From DATIRA01 sp964553405 (GTDB lineage: Bacteria; Pseudomonadota; Gammaproteobacteria; Steroidobacterales; Steroidobacteraceae): DNA of 26,629 nt. Position numbers and translations under genes: made by a program. How positions within the stretch are numbered: position 1 is the stretch's first letter; each line of letters begins with the position of its first letter. The notes beneath the pieces are model-generated. The model saw only the letters and a list, made by a program, of their open reading frames with translations, did not search any database and was not told the DNA's origin. Below are positions 1-6,894 of this stretch, piece by piece. The stretch lies in assembly GCA_964553405.1 (NCBI GenBank), contig CAZKLS010000027.1:1-26629 (forward strand). Reading direction: 5' to 3'.

Positions 1-69
1 GCGGCCGCGCGGCCTGAAGCCCAGCCCGACGCCGAGTCTTAGTTTCCCGCCGGGGCGGGTGATCCGACT
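1..69. other. Window edge: possible end of a plus-strand gene and weak hairpin
   Basis: Frame 1 on the plus strand is open from base 1 to a TAG at 40-42 and would encode a short Ala/Pro/Glu-rich C-terminus. A GC-only inverted repeat (CCCGCC/GGCGGG, 46-59) follows, between this putative end and the convergent DUF1329 stop. This could be a gene tail plus a bidirectional terminator. Fourteen codons are too few to show coding, and the hairpin has only a 2-nt loop and no T-run. No product can be named. Confidence 0.2.
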
Positions 70-1398
70 TCAGAGCGTACCGCCGAGCCTCCTGAGCGCG
101 TCCGGCTGGAAATCGGCGATCCGGCCCTTGGCGTCGTACTGGCGCGGCTCCTTGATCTCGTTGTCGAAGCCGCCCGTCAGGTAGGACCCGCTGGTCAGGT
201 CGTGATAGATGCCGAAGCGGTAGCAGGGCACCAGCGCGTCGTAGCACTGCATCAGCCCGTGCTGCGAGAAGCGCCACAACCCGCCCCGCGTGTCGTAGGC
301 ATCCTCGATCAGCAGCGTCCAGCTGTCCTCGTCGATGTAGAACGTGCGCTTGCCGTACACGTGCCGCTGGCCGGGCTTCAGCGTTCCCTCGACGACCCAG
401 ACGCGGTGCAGCTCGTAGCGCACCAGCTCCGGGTTGATCGTCCGCTTCTGGATGATGTCCTTGTACTTGATCGACTTGTCGCCGAGCTTGTAGGTGTTGT
501 AGGGAACGTAGATCTCGCGCTTGCCGAGCAGCTTCCATTCGAAGCGGTCCGGGGCGCCGTTGTAGCCGTCCACCTGGTCCGTGACGAACATGCCTTCCGA
601 GCCGTCGTTGACGCCGTCGTAGTTGAGGTCCGGCGCGCGCCGTACGCGCCGTGCGCCGGCGTTGTAGATCCAGGCCGAGCGCTGCTCCGCCACCTGGTCG
701 ACGGGCTCGTGCACCAGGAAGATCGTGCCCCTTAGCGTGGCCGGCTCGGTGAAATAGCCGAGCGCGTAGAACAGCCGGTTCGGCTCCGGCTTGTCCATGT
801 TCTCCGAGTAGATGCGCATCGCGCGGAAGCCGATCTTGTAGTAGTCGCCGCTGGCGCGAACCGGGAAGGAGTGCCCGGCGCCGATCACCCCGCCGCCGAG
901 GTAACGCACCAGGTGATTCCAGACCACCTCGAGTCCGTTCTCCGGTATCGGGAAAGGCGTGGTCGAGCCGCCGAGGTCCTTCAGCCCGAAGCTCTCGAGC
1001 CGCACCTGTCCGGCACGCTCGCGAACGCGGTCCGTCACGGCCTTCGGCAAGGCCGCCGTGCGCCGCGTCGGATAGACGTTCATCCGGAACTCCGGGAACT
1101 TGCGCAGCATTTCGATCTGCCCGGCCGTCAGCTTCGACTGGTATTGGCCGACGTTCTCGCCGGTGATCGTGAACAGCGGCGCGTCATCCCGGAACGGATC
1201 GACGTAGCCCTGCTCCGGGGTCCATCCGGGCGGCGGTTCGGTCAGGCCGCCCTCCCAGGCCGGGATCGTGCCGTCCGCGTTACCGGCGCGCTCGGCGCCG
1301 ACCGGGGTCAGGTCCTTGCCGAGCCGGGAGTAATCCGGCGCGGCGGTTGCGGCAAGTGCCGGCAGGGCGAGCAGCAGTGCGAGTACGGACTGTTTCAT
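70..1398 (-). CDS. DUF1329 family secreted protein
   Basis: This gene encodes a 442-residue protein recognised as DUF1329 from its overall pattern: an N-terminal 'PDYSRLGKDLTPVGAERAGN' segment followed by 'GTIPAWEGGL', and a Tyr/Trp-rich core ending in a 'DEDSW' strand region. Residues 1-19 form a signal peptide (MKQ, hydrophobic Leu/Ala core, cut near ATAA/APDY), so the protein is exported. There is no lipobox cysteine. The family is thought to have a LolB/LolA-like fold and is usually paired with a DUF1302 outer-membrane protein. Both are linked to lipid or hydrophobic-compound handling at the envelope in Pseudomonas-like bacteria. No DUF1302 partner is visible here. The ATG lies 14 bp after the argH stop, so it may be read through from the arginine operon, although no role in arginine synthesis is known. 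The substrate is unknown. Confidence 0.88.
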   Translation of the reverse strand: MKQSVLALLLALPALAATAAPDYSRLGKDLTPVGAERAGNADGTIPAWEGGLTEPPPGWTPEQGYVDPFRDDAPLFTITGENVGQYQSKLTAGQIEMLRKFPEFRMNVYPTRRTAALPKAVTDRVRERAGQVRLESFGLKDLGGSTTPFPIPENGLEVVWNHLVRYLGGGVIGAGHSFPVRASGDYYKIGFRAMRIYSENMDKPEPNRLFYALGYFTEPATLRGTIFLVHEPVDQVAEQRSAWIYNAGARRVRRAPDLNYDGVNDGSEGMFVTDQVDGYNGAPDRFEWKLLGKREIYVPYNTYKLGDKSIKYKDIIQKRTINPELVRYELHRVWVVEGTLKPGQRHVYGKRTFYIDEDSWTLLIEDAYDTRGGLWRFSQHGLMQCYDALVPCYRFGIYHDLTSGSYLTGGFDNEIKEPRQYDAKGRIADFQPDALRRLGGTL

Positions 1399-1412
1399 GG
1401 CCGGCGATCGTA

Positions 1413-2600
1413 TCAGTCCTTTCCGAGTCTTTGCGCGATCTTCCGGTAGGCCTCGCGGAACGGGATGCCCTCGCTCGCCACCAGCGCGTTGGCCTGCTCC
1501 GCCGCGTGGATGTCCGCGTCCATGCGGATGTGCTCCGGCCGGAAACGGATCTGCGGGACCGCGGCCGCCATGATCCTGAGCGACTCGCCGCACAGGTCGA
1601 TCGAGCGGAACAGCGGCGCCTTGATCAGCTGCAGGTCCCGATGGTAGCCGGAGGGCAGCTTCGCGGTGACCCCGAGCACCTCGAACAGGCAGGCCTGGGC
1701 CGTTGCGGTGCGGCCACGCACCAGTTCGAAGACATCGGGGTTGCGCTTCTGCGGCATGATCGAGGAGCCGGTCGTGAAGTCGTCCGGCAGCTCGACGAAT
1801 CCGAACTCGCGCGTGTAGAACAGCAGCAGGTCCGAGGCGAGGCGCCCGAGGTCCTGCATCAGCAGCGCGACCTGGAACAGGACCTCGGCCTCGGCCTTGC
1901 CGCGCGACAGCTGCACCGCGGTCACCGGCTCGTGGTTCGCGGGGAAATCGAGCCGCTTGCGCGTCAGTTCCCGGTTGACCGGCAACCGTGGCGTGCCGTA
2001 GCCGGCCGCGGAACCGAGCGGGTTCTTCAGGATCCGCCGATGCGAGTGGCGCAGCGCGTCCACGTCGTCGCGGATCTCGGCCGCGAATCCGCCGGCCCAC
2101 AGCGCGACCGAGCTCGGCATCGCCTGCTGCATGTGCGTGTAGCCGGGCAGCGCCACGGCTCCCTGCTCGCTCGCGAGCGTGTCGAGCGCGTCGGCGAGCT
2201 GGCGGCCGTCCTCCGCGAGCGACTCGACGGCCTCGCGCAGGTACAGGCGCAGCGCCGCCAGCACCTGGTCGTTGCGCGAGCGGCCCGCGTGCAGCCGCGC
2301 GCCGGCCTGGCCGATCTTCCCGGTCAGCAGCGTCTCGAGCGCGGTCTGCCCGTCCTCCATCTCGAGCGTGACCGACCATTCGCCGCGGGCGTGCGCGGCC
2401 GCGATGTCCTCGAGGCCCTGCCGGATCCGGTCGAGCTCGTCCTGCGCGAGCAGCCCGCATTCGTGCAGCATCTCCGCGTGAGCGATCGACGCGCGCACGT
2501 CGTAGGCCACCAGCCGGTCGTCGAGCGCGTGGTCCTCGCCGGCCGTGAACTCGAGCACGCGCTGATCGAGCGGCGCTCCCTTGTCCCATAGTCTCTTCAC
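1413..2600 (-). CDS. argH: Argininosuccinate lyase, short form without C-terminal domain
   Basis: This protein (395 aa) should cleave argininosuccinate to arginine and fumarate, the last step of arginine synthesis. It carries the fumarase/aspartase superfamily signature GSSIMPQKRNPD with the catalytic serine, the GYTHMQQAMPSS block with the active-site histidine, and GRSRNDQ. The start is a GTG at 2600, preceded by TAGGAG overlapping the argB stop, so translation is probably coupled. Two things are odd. The chain ends soon after 'IPFREAYRKIA', whereas the usual enzymes (about 430-460 aa) continue for roughly 50 residues as the ASL_C2 domain. Also, the usual His of the 'ED-x-H' block is Gln here (MEDGQTALE). 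There is no room for a frameshifted remainder, because the next gene begins 14 bp later. The overall similarity resembles the Xanthomonas-type ArgH. Activity is likely but not certain. Confidence 0.92.
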   Translation of the reverse strand: MKRLWDKGAPLDQRVLEFTAGEDHALDDRLVAYDVRASIAHAEMLHECGLLAQDELDRIRQGLEDIAAAHARGEWSVTLEMEDGQTALETLLTGKIGQAGARLHAGRSRNDQVLAALRLYLREAVESLAEDGRQLADALDTLASEQGAVALPGYTHMQQAMPSSVALWAGGFAAEIRDDVDALRHSHRRILKNPLGSAAGYGTPRLPVNRELTRKRLDFPANHEPVTAVQLSRGKAEAEVLFQVALLMQDLGRLASDLLLFYTREFGFVELPDDFTTGSSIMPQKRNPDVFELVRGRTATAQACLFEVLGVTAKLPSGYHRDLQLIKAPLFRSIDLCGESLRIMAAAVPQIRFRPEHIRMDADIHAAEQANALVASEGIPFREAYRKIAQRLGKD

Positions 2601-2609
2601 GGCCAGCTC

Positions 2610-3539
2610 CTATCCGGCAGCCTGCTCCGCGGCGCTCAGCGCCTTGGTGTCGGCGACGACCAGCGTCCCGGTGCCCTCGTTGGTGAAGATCTCCGCCAGC
2701 AGCGCGTCCTGCGCCGTGTATGAAATCACGTGCACGCGGCGCACGCCGCCGCGGATCGCGGCCTCGATCGCGCTCGCCTTCGGCAGCATGCCGTCCGAGA
2801 GGGCGCCTTCCTCGCGCAGCCGCCGCAGCCCGGCCACGTCGGTGTAGGAGATCAGCGAGTGCGGGTCGTCGAGTCGCTCGAGGATGCCCGGTGCGCCGGT
2901 GCACAGGATCAGCTTCTCCGCATTGACCGCCGAGCCGATGTTGGCCGCGACCGTGTCGGCGTTGATGTTCAGCAGCTGCCCCCGCGCGTCGGCCGACAGC
3001 GGGCTCACGACCGGCAGGAACCCCGCGTCCAGCAGCCGGTCGAGGATGGCCGGCTCGACGCCGTCGATGTCGCCGACCATGCCGTAATCCACGGTCTCGC
3101 CGCTCGCGAGCGTCACCGGCGGGCGGCGATGCGCGAGCACGAGTCCGCCGTCGACGCCGCTCAGGCCGACTGCGGGAATGCCGAACTCGCGGCACAGCGC
3201 CAGCAGCCGCGTGTTGACCAGGCCGTTCAGCACCATGCTGGTCGCGTCGATGGCGGCGGCGTCGGTCACGCGCCGGCCCTGCACCATGCGCGTCTCCACG
3301 CCGAGCTGCGCGGTGACCTCGTCGAGCTGGGGACCGCCGCCGTGCACCAGCACGACGCGGATGCCGAGGTGGTGGAGTATCGCCACCTGCTCGACGAACG
3401 CGCGCATCGTGGCCAGCTCGCGGAACGCGCCGCCACCGGTCTTGATGACGAAGACCTTCCCCTTGTACATGTGTATGTACGGCGCCGCGCCGCGCAGCGC
3501 GCGCACCGTCACCGCCTGTTCCACCTTGTGTCCGATCAT
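2610..3539 (-). CDS. argB: N-acetylglutamate kinase (amino-acid kinase family)
   Basis: ArgB phosphorylates N-acylglutamate, the second step of the acylated arginine route. The 309-residue protein shows the family landmarks in order: VIKTGGGAF with the phosphate-binding lysine, VLVHGGGPQLDEV, a VDGG segment, NINADTVAANIG with the conserved Asp, and a 'GMLPKASAI' lysine motif near the C-terminus. Unlike the Xanthomonas enzyme, it has no C-terminal GNAT acetyltransferase domain, so it cannot be a NAGS/NAGK fusion. I chose the ATG at 3539 because the much longer upstream open frame overlaps argF' antisense-like sequence without any family similarity. It lies 8 bp downstream of argF' and 9 bp upstream of argH, inside one operon. 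The ligand could be N-acetyl- or N-succinyl-glutamate. Confidence 0.93.
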   Translation of the reverse strand: MIGHKVEQAVTVRALRGAAPYIHMYKGKVFVIKTGGGAFRELATMRAFVEQVAILHHLGIRVVLVHGGGPQLDEVTAQLGVETRMVQGRRVTDAAAIDATSMVLNGLVNTRLLALCREFGIPAVGLSGVDGGLVLAHRRPPVTLASGETVDYGMVGDIDGVEPAILDRLLDAGFLPVVSPLSADARGQLLNINADTVAANIGSAVNAEKLILCTGAPGILERLDDPHSLISYTDVAGLRRLREEGALSDGMLPKASAIEAAIRGGVRRVHVISYTAQDALLAEIFTNEGTGTLVVADTKALSAAEQAAG

Positions 3540-3547
3540 CGTGGCGT

Positions 3548-4546
3548 TCACCCCTTGAGAATCCGATACAGCACGGCCATCTGGACCCGCATGCGGTTGG
3601 CCGCTTCGTCGATCACCAGGCTGCGCGGGCCGTCGAGGACCTCGTCCGCGACCGCGACGTTGCGGCGCACCGGCAGGCAGTGCATGAAGCGGCAGTCCGG
3701 CCGGGCGGGCTCGAACCAGGACTCGCGCAGCTGCCAGTCCCGCAGCGACTCGCGCAGCCGGGCGTCCGCGTCCGCGTCGCCATAGCACTGCGGCGAACCC
3801 CATTCCTTCGCGTAGACGACGCTCGCGTCGGCGAGCGCAGCGGCGCGGTCCGAGCTTTCGCTGACGGACCCGCCGCTGGCCTCGGCGGCTCTGCGTGCCT
3901 TGTCCATGATCGCGTCCGGCAGCGCGTAGCCCTCCGGACGCAGCACGACGACCTCCATGCCGCGCTGGGCCGCCATGTGCACCGTCGCCGCCGGCACCGC
4001 CAGCGGCAGCGCGCGCGGGTGATGGACCCAGCTGAGCACGAACTTGCCCTGCCGCGGCACCCCCGCATCGTCCAGCGTCTTCCAGTCCGCCAGCGCCTGG
4101 CAGGGATGATTCGCGGCCGACTCCAGGTTGATCAGCGGCTTCTCGCAAAGCGATGCCATCAGGCCGAAGCGCCGCTCGCCCAGGTCGTCGGCGAGGTCCC
4201 GGCCCTCGGCAAAGGCGCGGATGCCGAGCGCGTCACAGTACGAGGCGAGCACCGGGATCGCCTCCCGCACGTGCTCGGCGGCTGCGCCGTCCATCACCGT
4301 GCCGTCGCGCGTCTCCACCTGCCAGGTGCCCTGGCCCGGCGTGACGACGAAGGCCGAGCCGCCGAGTCGCATCATCCCGGCCTGGAACGAGGAGAGCGTG
4401 CGCAGCGACGGGTTCAGGAACAGCAGGCCGAGCACCTTGCCGGCCAGTGCCTGCGGCTCGGGATGCTGCTGCAGTCTGCGCGCCAGTGCGAGCAGGTCGG
4501 TGACTTCGTCACGGGAGAAGTCGGCGAGGTCGAGGAAGCGGTTCAT
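3548..4546 (-). CDS. argF': N-acylornithine carbamoyltransferase (acetyl or succinyl type)
   Basis: This 332-residue transcarbamylase transfers the carbamoyl group to an N-acylated ornithine rather than free ornithine. Evidence: the carbamoyl-phosphate loop reads FLNPSLRT, and the chain has GTVMDG (residues 82-87), NHPCQALAD (146-154), the HHPRALPLAVP loop and HCLPVRRN. These match the Xanthomonas AOTCase / Bacteroides SOTCase group and not standard ArgF. Several blocks (EAIPVLASYCDALGIR, HPRALPLAVP, RPEGYAL, FMHCLPVRRN) are closer to the Bacteroides N-succinylornithine enzyme as I remember it. The residue equivalent to X. campestris Glu92 (marker of acetyl specificity) is Ala90 here. The ATG at 4546 has no Shine-Dalgarno sequence. 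Its upstream mRNA is C-rich because of the G-tract repeat on the opposite strand. Confidence 0.9.
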   Translation of the reverse strand: MNRFLDLADFSRDEVTDLLALARRLQQHPEPQALAGKVLGLLFLNPSLRTLSSFQAGMMRLGGSAFVVTPGQGTWQVETRDGTVMDGAAAEHVREAIPVLASYCDALGIRAFAEGRDLADDLGERRFGLMASLCEKPLINLESAANHPCQALADWKTLDDAGVPRQGKFVLSWVHHPRALPLAVPAATVHMAAQRGMEVVVLRPEGYALPDAIMDKARRAAEASGGSVSESSDRAAALADASVVYAKEWGSPQCYGDADADARLRESLRDWQLRESWFEPARPDCRFMHCLPVRRNVAVADEVLDGPRSLVIDEAANRMRVQMAVLYRILKG

Positions 4547-4553
4547 GCGGAGA

Positions 4554-4596
4554 GGGGATAGGGGAGAGGGGTTAGGGGTAGGGGATAGGGGTTAGG
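4554..4596 (+). repeat. Six-fold GGGG-tract repeat (G-quadruplex-type) between argD and argF'
   Basis: Six runs of exactly four G lie at 4554-4557, 4561-4564, 4568-4571, 4575-4578, 4581-4584 and 4588-4591. Loops of 2-3 nt (ATA, AGA, TTA, TA, ATA) separate them, followed by TTAGG. The period is about 7 bp. The G-rich strand is the template strand for the arginine operon, so the mRNA carries the C-rich copy immediately before the argF' start. It fits the standard G4 motif more than once. The rest of the 108-bp argD-argF' gap (to 4654) shows no other clear element. Confidence 0.85.
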
Positions 4597-4654
4597 ACAG
4601 AGGACGGCGGTATACGAACAACGCTAACTTACTTGCAGGTGGCGCACGCGAGGT

Positions 4655-5827
4655 TCAGGCCGGCAGAGAGGCCAGCGCATCGCGGAGCGCGTGGACGTGC
4701 TGCTCCTCGAGCACGTAGGGCGCGAGGATGCGGACGACGTTGGGGTCGGCGCTGGTGCCGGTCAGGATGTCGCGCTCGAGCAGCTCGCGCTGCACGTCCC
4801 TGGCAGGCCGGCGCGTGCGCAGCCCGAGCAGGAAGCCCGCCCCCTGCGTCGCGGTAACGGGTCCGACCGTGCAGCTCTCGCGGATCAGTTGCGAGAGCCT
4901 GCGCACGTTTTCGAGCAGCCCCTCGGACTCGATGACGTCCAGCACCGTCTCGACCAGCGCGCAGGCCAGCGGCCCGCCGCCGAAGGTGGTTCCAAGGTCG
5001 TCCACTTTCAGGTTCGCGGCCAGGTGGTCCGCCAGCAGCAGCGCGCCGCAGGGAAAGCCGGCGCCGAGCGCCTTGGCCGTCGTGATCATGTCGGGCGCGA
5101 CGCCGTACATGTTCGCGGCGAACGGATGCCCGGTGCGTCCCACGCCGCACTGGACCTCGTCGAAAATCAGTTGCGCGCAGGTCTCGGTCGTCCGGGCCCG
5201 CAGTGCAGCGAGAAAAGGCCGGCCCAAGTCCACTGCACCCGCGACGCCCTGGACGGGCTCGACGATCACCGCGGCCGTCCGGGAATCGACACGCGCCGCG
5301 ACGGCGTCGAGATCGCCGCGCGGCAGGAACTCCACCTCGAACGGCGGCTGCGGAAACCCGTACCACTTCGCGGCCGAGCCCCAGGTCACGGCGCCCGCCG
5401 CCGCGGTGCGACCGTGAAAGCTCCCCTCGACCGCGACGACCTTGCGACGCCCGGTGATCCGGGTCGCGAGGCGCAGCGCATTCTCGTTCGCCTCGGCACC
5501 GGAGTTCGTGAAAAAGACGGTTTCGAGCCCGAGTCCCGCAAACCGGGCCAGGCGCCGGGCGGCGCGCTCGCGCACCTCGAGCGGCACGGCGTTGCTCTGG
5601 AACAGCAGCGTCCGGGCCTGGCTCTCGAGCGTCTGCAGCCAGCGCGGGTGCGAATAGCCGAGCGCGGCCACCGCATGTCCGCCGTACAGGTCCAGCACCT
5701 GGCGCCCGTCTGCGGTCTGCAGGTGCACGCCCGATGCGCCGACGATCTCGAGCGGCCACTGCGCATAGACGGGCGCGAGGGCTGAGCGCTGCGCTGAATC
5801 CACGGACTGGGCCTCGATCTTTACCAT
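4655..5827 (-). CDS. argD: Acetylornithine/succinylornithine aminotransferase
   Basis: ArgD is a class-III PLP aminotransferase that converts N-acylglutamate semialdehyde to N-acylornithine using glutamate. The 390-residue chain has the family features: 'LDLYGGHAVAALGYSHP' near the N-terminus, FTNSGAEANENALRLA (PLP phosphate contact), EGSFHGRT, the VEPVQGVAG block, LIFDEVQCGVGRTG with the PLP-ring aspartate, and the Schiff-base lysine in TTAKALGAG. The length is normal for the family. It starts 5 bp after the argC stop, which suggests coupled translation. It is followed by the G-tract spacer before argF'. The family commonly accepts both acetyl and succinyl substrates, so it does not decide which acyl group the pathway uses. 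Confidence 0.94.
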   Translation of the reverse strand: MVKIEAQSVDSAQRSALAPVYAQWPLEIVGASGVHLQTADGRQVLDLYGGHAVAALGYSHPRWLQTLESQARTLLFQSNAVPLEVRERAARRLARFAGLGLETVFFTNSGAEANENALRLATRITGRRKVVAVEGSFHGRTAAAGAVTWGSAAKWYGFPQPPFEVEFLPRGDLDAVAARVDSRTAAVIVEPVQGVAGAVDLGRPFLAALRARTTETCAQLIFDEVQCGVGRTGHPFAANMYGVAPDMITTAKALGAGFPCGALLLADHLAANLKVDDLGTTFGGGPLACALVETVLDVIESEGLLENVRRLSQLIRESCTVGPVTATQGAGFLLGLRTRRPARDVQRELLERDILTGTSADPNVVRILAPYVLEEQHVHALRDALASLPA

Positions 5828-5832
5828 CGTGC

Positions 5833-6894
5833 TCAGGTCCAGCCCGGCGCGGGCAGCATCAGGCCCGCGGTTTCGTCGTGGCCGAGCAGCCGGTTCATCC
5901 ACTGCACCGCACCGCCGGCGGCGCCCTTGGTCAGATTGTCGATCGCGCACATCACCGCCACGGTGCCGCCCTGCGAGACGGCCGAGAGGCGGGCGTAATT
6001 GCTCGCCGCGACGTCCTTGATCCGGGGCGGCTGGGCGCTCGCCTTGACGAACACCGACTGCTCGTAGAAGTCGCGCACGGCCTCGACGAGCTCCTCGCTC
6101 GACAGGTGCTGCCGGGCCGCCGCCTGCACGGTCACGTGTATGCCGCGCGCGAACGGGCCCGACTGCGGCACGAAGCAGATCTCGGCCTCGGTGCCGGTGG
6201 CCTCGAGCGCGAGTGCGGCGATCTCGGGTGCGTGCCGGTGCGAGAGCGGGTTGTAGGCATAGAGGTCGCCGTGCCGTTCGGGATGATGCGTGCCGGCGGT
6301 CGGGCTCCTGCCCGAGCCCGTGCTGCCCGTCACGCCCGAGACGAACAGTCTCGGCTCGACCAGTCCCAGCGAGAGCAGCGGGACGCTCGCGAGCAGCACG
6401 GCCGTCGCGAAGCAACCCGGATGCGCGACGTGGGGTGTCCGGGGTGCGTCCAGGTGCTCGGGCACGGCGCAGCTGAACTCCGCCAGGCGTCCGGGCGCGC
6501 CGTGCTCGTGCCGGTAGACCGCCGCGTAAGCCTGCGGTGTCCGGAAGCGGAAGTCCGCCGAGATGTCCACGACCCGCGGTTCGGTGCCGGCCTGCTCAGC
6601 GGCGCCGAGCAGGCGGTCGACGAGCGCCGCGGATACGCCGTGCGGCGCCGCCGAGAATACGGCCGTCACTGGATTTGCCGTCACGTACTCGACGGCCTCG
6701 TCATGGCCGACGAAGCGCATGTGCGGCAGCACCGGCTGCAGGTGGCGGAAGAACTGCGCGACCGGCTCGTCGGGCTGGCTGTCCGAAGCCACGGCAGCGA
6801 GGTCGAGAAACGGATGGGCGGCCAGCAGCCTCAGCAACTCGCCGGCCACGTAGCCCGTTCCGCCGAGCACGACCGCCGGGATCCGGGCGTTCAC
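5833..6894 (-). CDS. argC: N-acetyl-gamma-glutamyl-phosphate reductase
   Basis: ArgC reduces N-acylglutamyl-phosphate to the semialdehyde with NADPH. The 353-residue protein starts with a Rossmann dinucleotide motif (VLGGTGYVAGELLRLL) and has the catalytic cysteine in HPGCFATAVLL. It also has the substrate-loop pattern SGVTGSTGSGRSPTAGTHHPE followed by a LYAYNPLSHRH segment. The start is a GTG whose first three bases overlap the TGA stop of the preceding P-loop gene (GTGA), a typical sign of translational coupling. Length and motifs match the functional enzyme. It sits between the unknown P-loop gene and argD in the operon. Confidence 0.95.
   Translation of the reverse strand: MNARIPAVVLGGTGYVAGELLRLLAAHPFLDLAAVASDSQPDEPVAQFFRHLQPVLPHMRFVGHDEAVEYVTANPVTAVFSAAPHGVSAALVDRLLGAAEQAGTEPRVVDISADFRFRTPQAYAAVYRHEHGAPGRLAEFSCAVPEHLDAPRTPHVAHPGCFATAVLLASVPLLSLGLVEPRLFVSGVTGSTGSGRSPTAGTHHPERHGDLYAYNPLSHRHAPEIAALALEATGTEAEICFVPQSGPFARGIHVTVQAAARQHLSSEELVEAVRDFYEQSVFVKASAQPPRIKDVAASNYARLSAVSQGGTVAVMCAIDNLTKGAAGGAVQWMNRLLGHDETAGLMLPAPGWT

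Noticed and set aside
2610..4148. Long minus frame making ArgB a 512-aa fusion
   Set aside because: The extra N-terminal 200 residues overlap argF' in another frame and are Arg/Ala/Gly-rich without motifs. The ATG at 3539 gives a standard-length kinase.
4554..4596. Telomere-like TTAGGG repeat
   Set aside because: The tracts are GGGG with mixed ATA/AGA/TTA/TA loops, lie inside a bacterial operon and are short. This is a simple G-rich repeat, not a telomere or replicon end.
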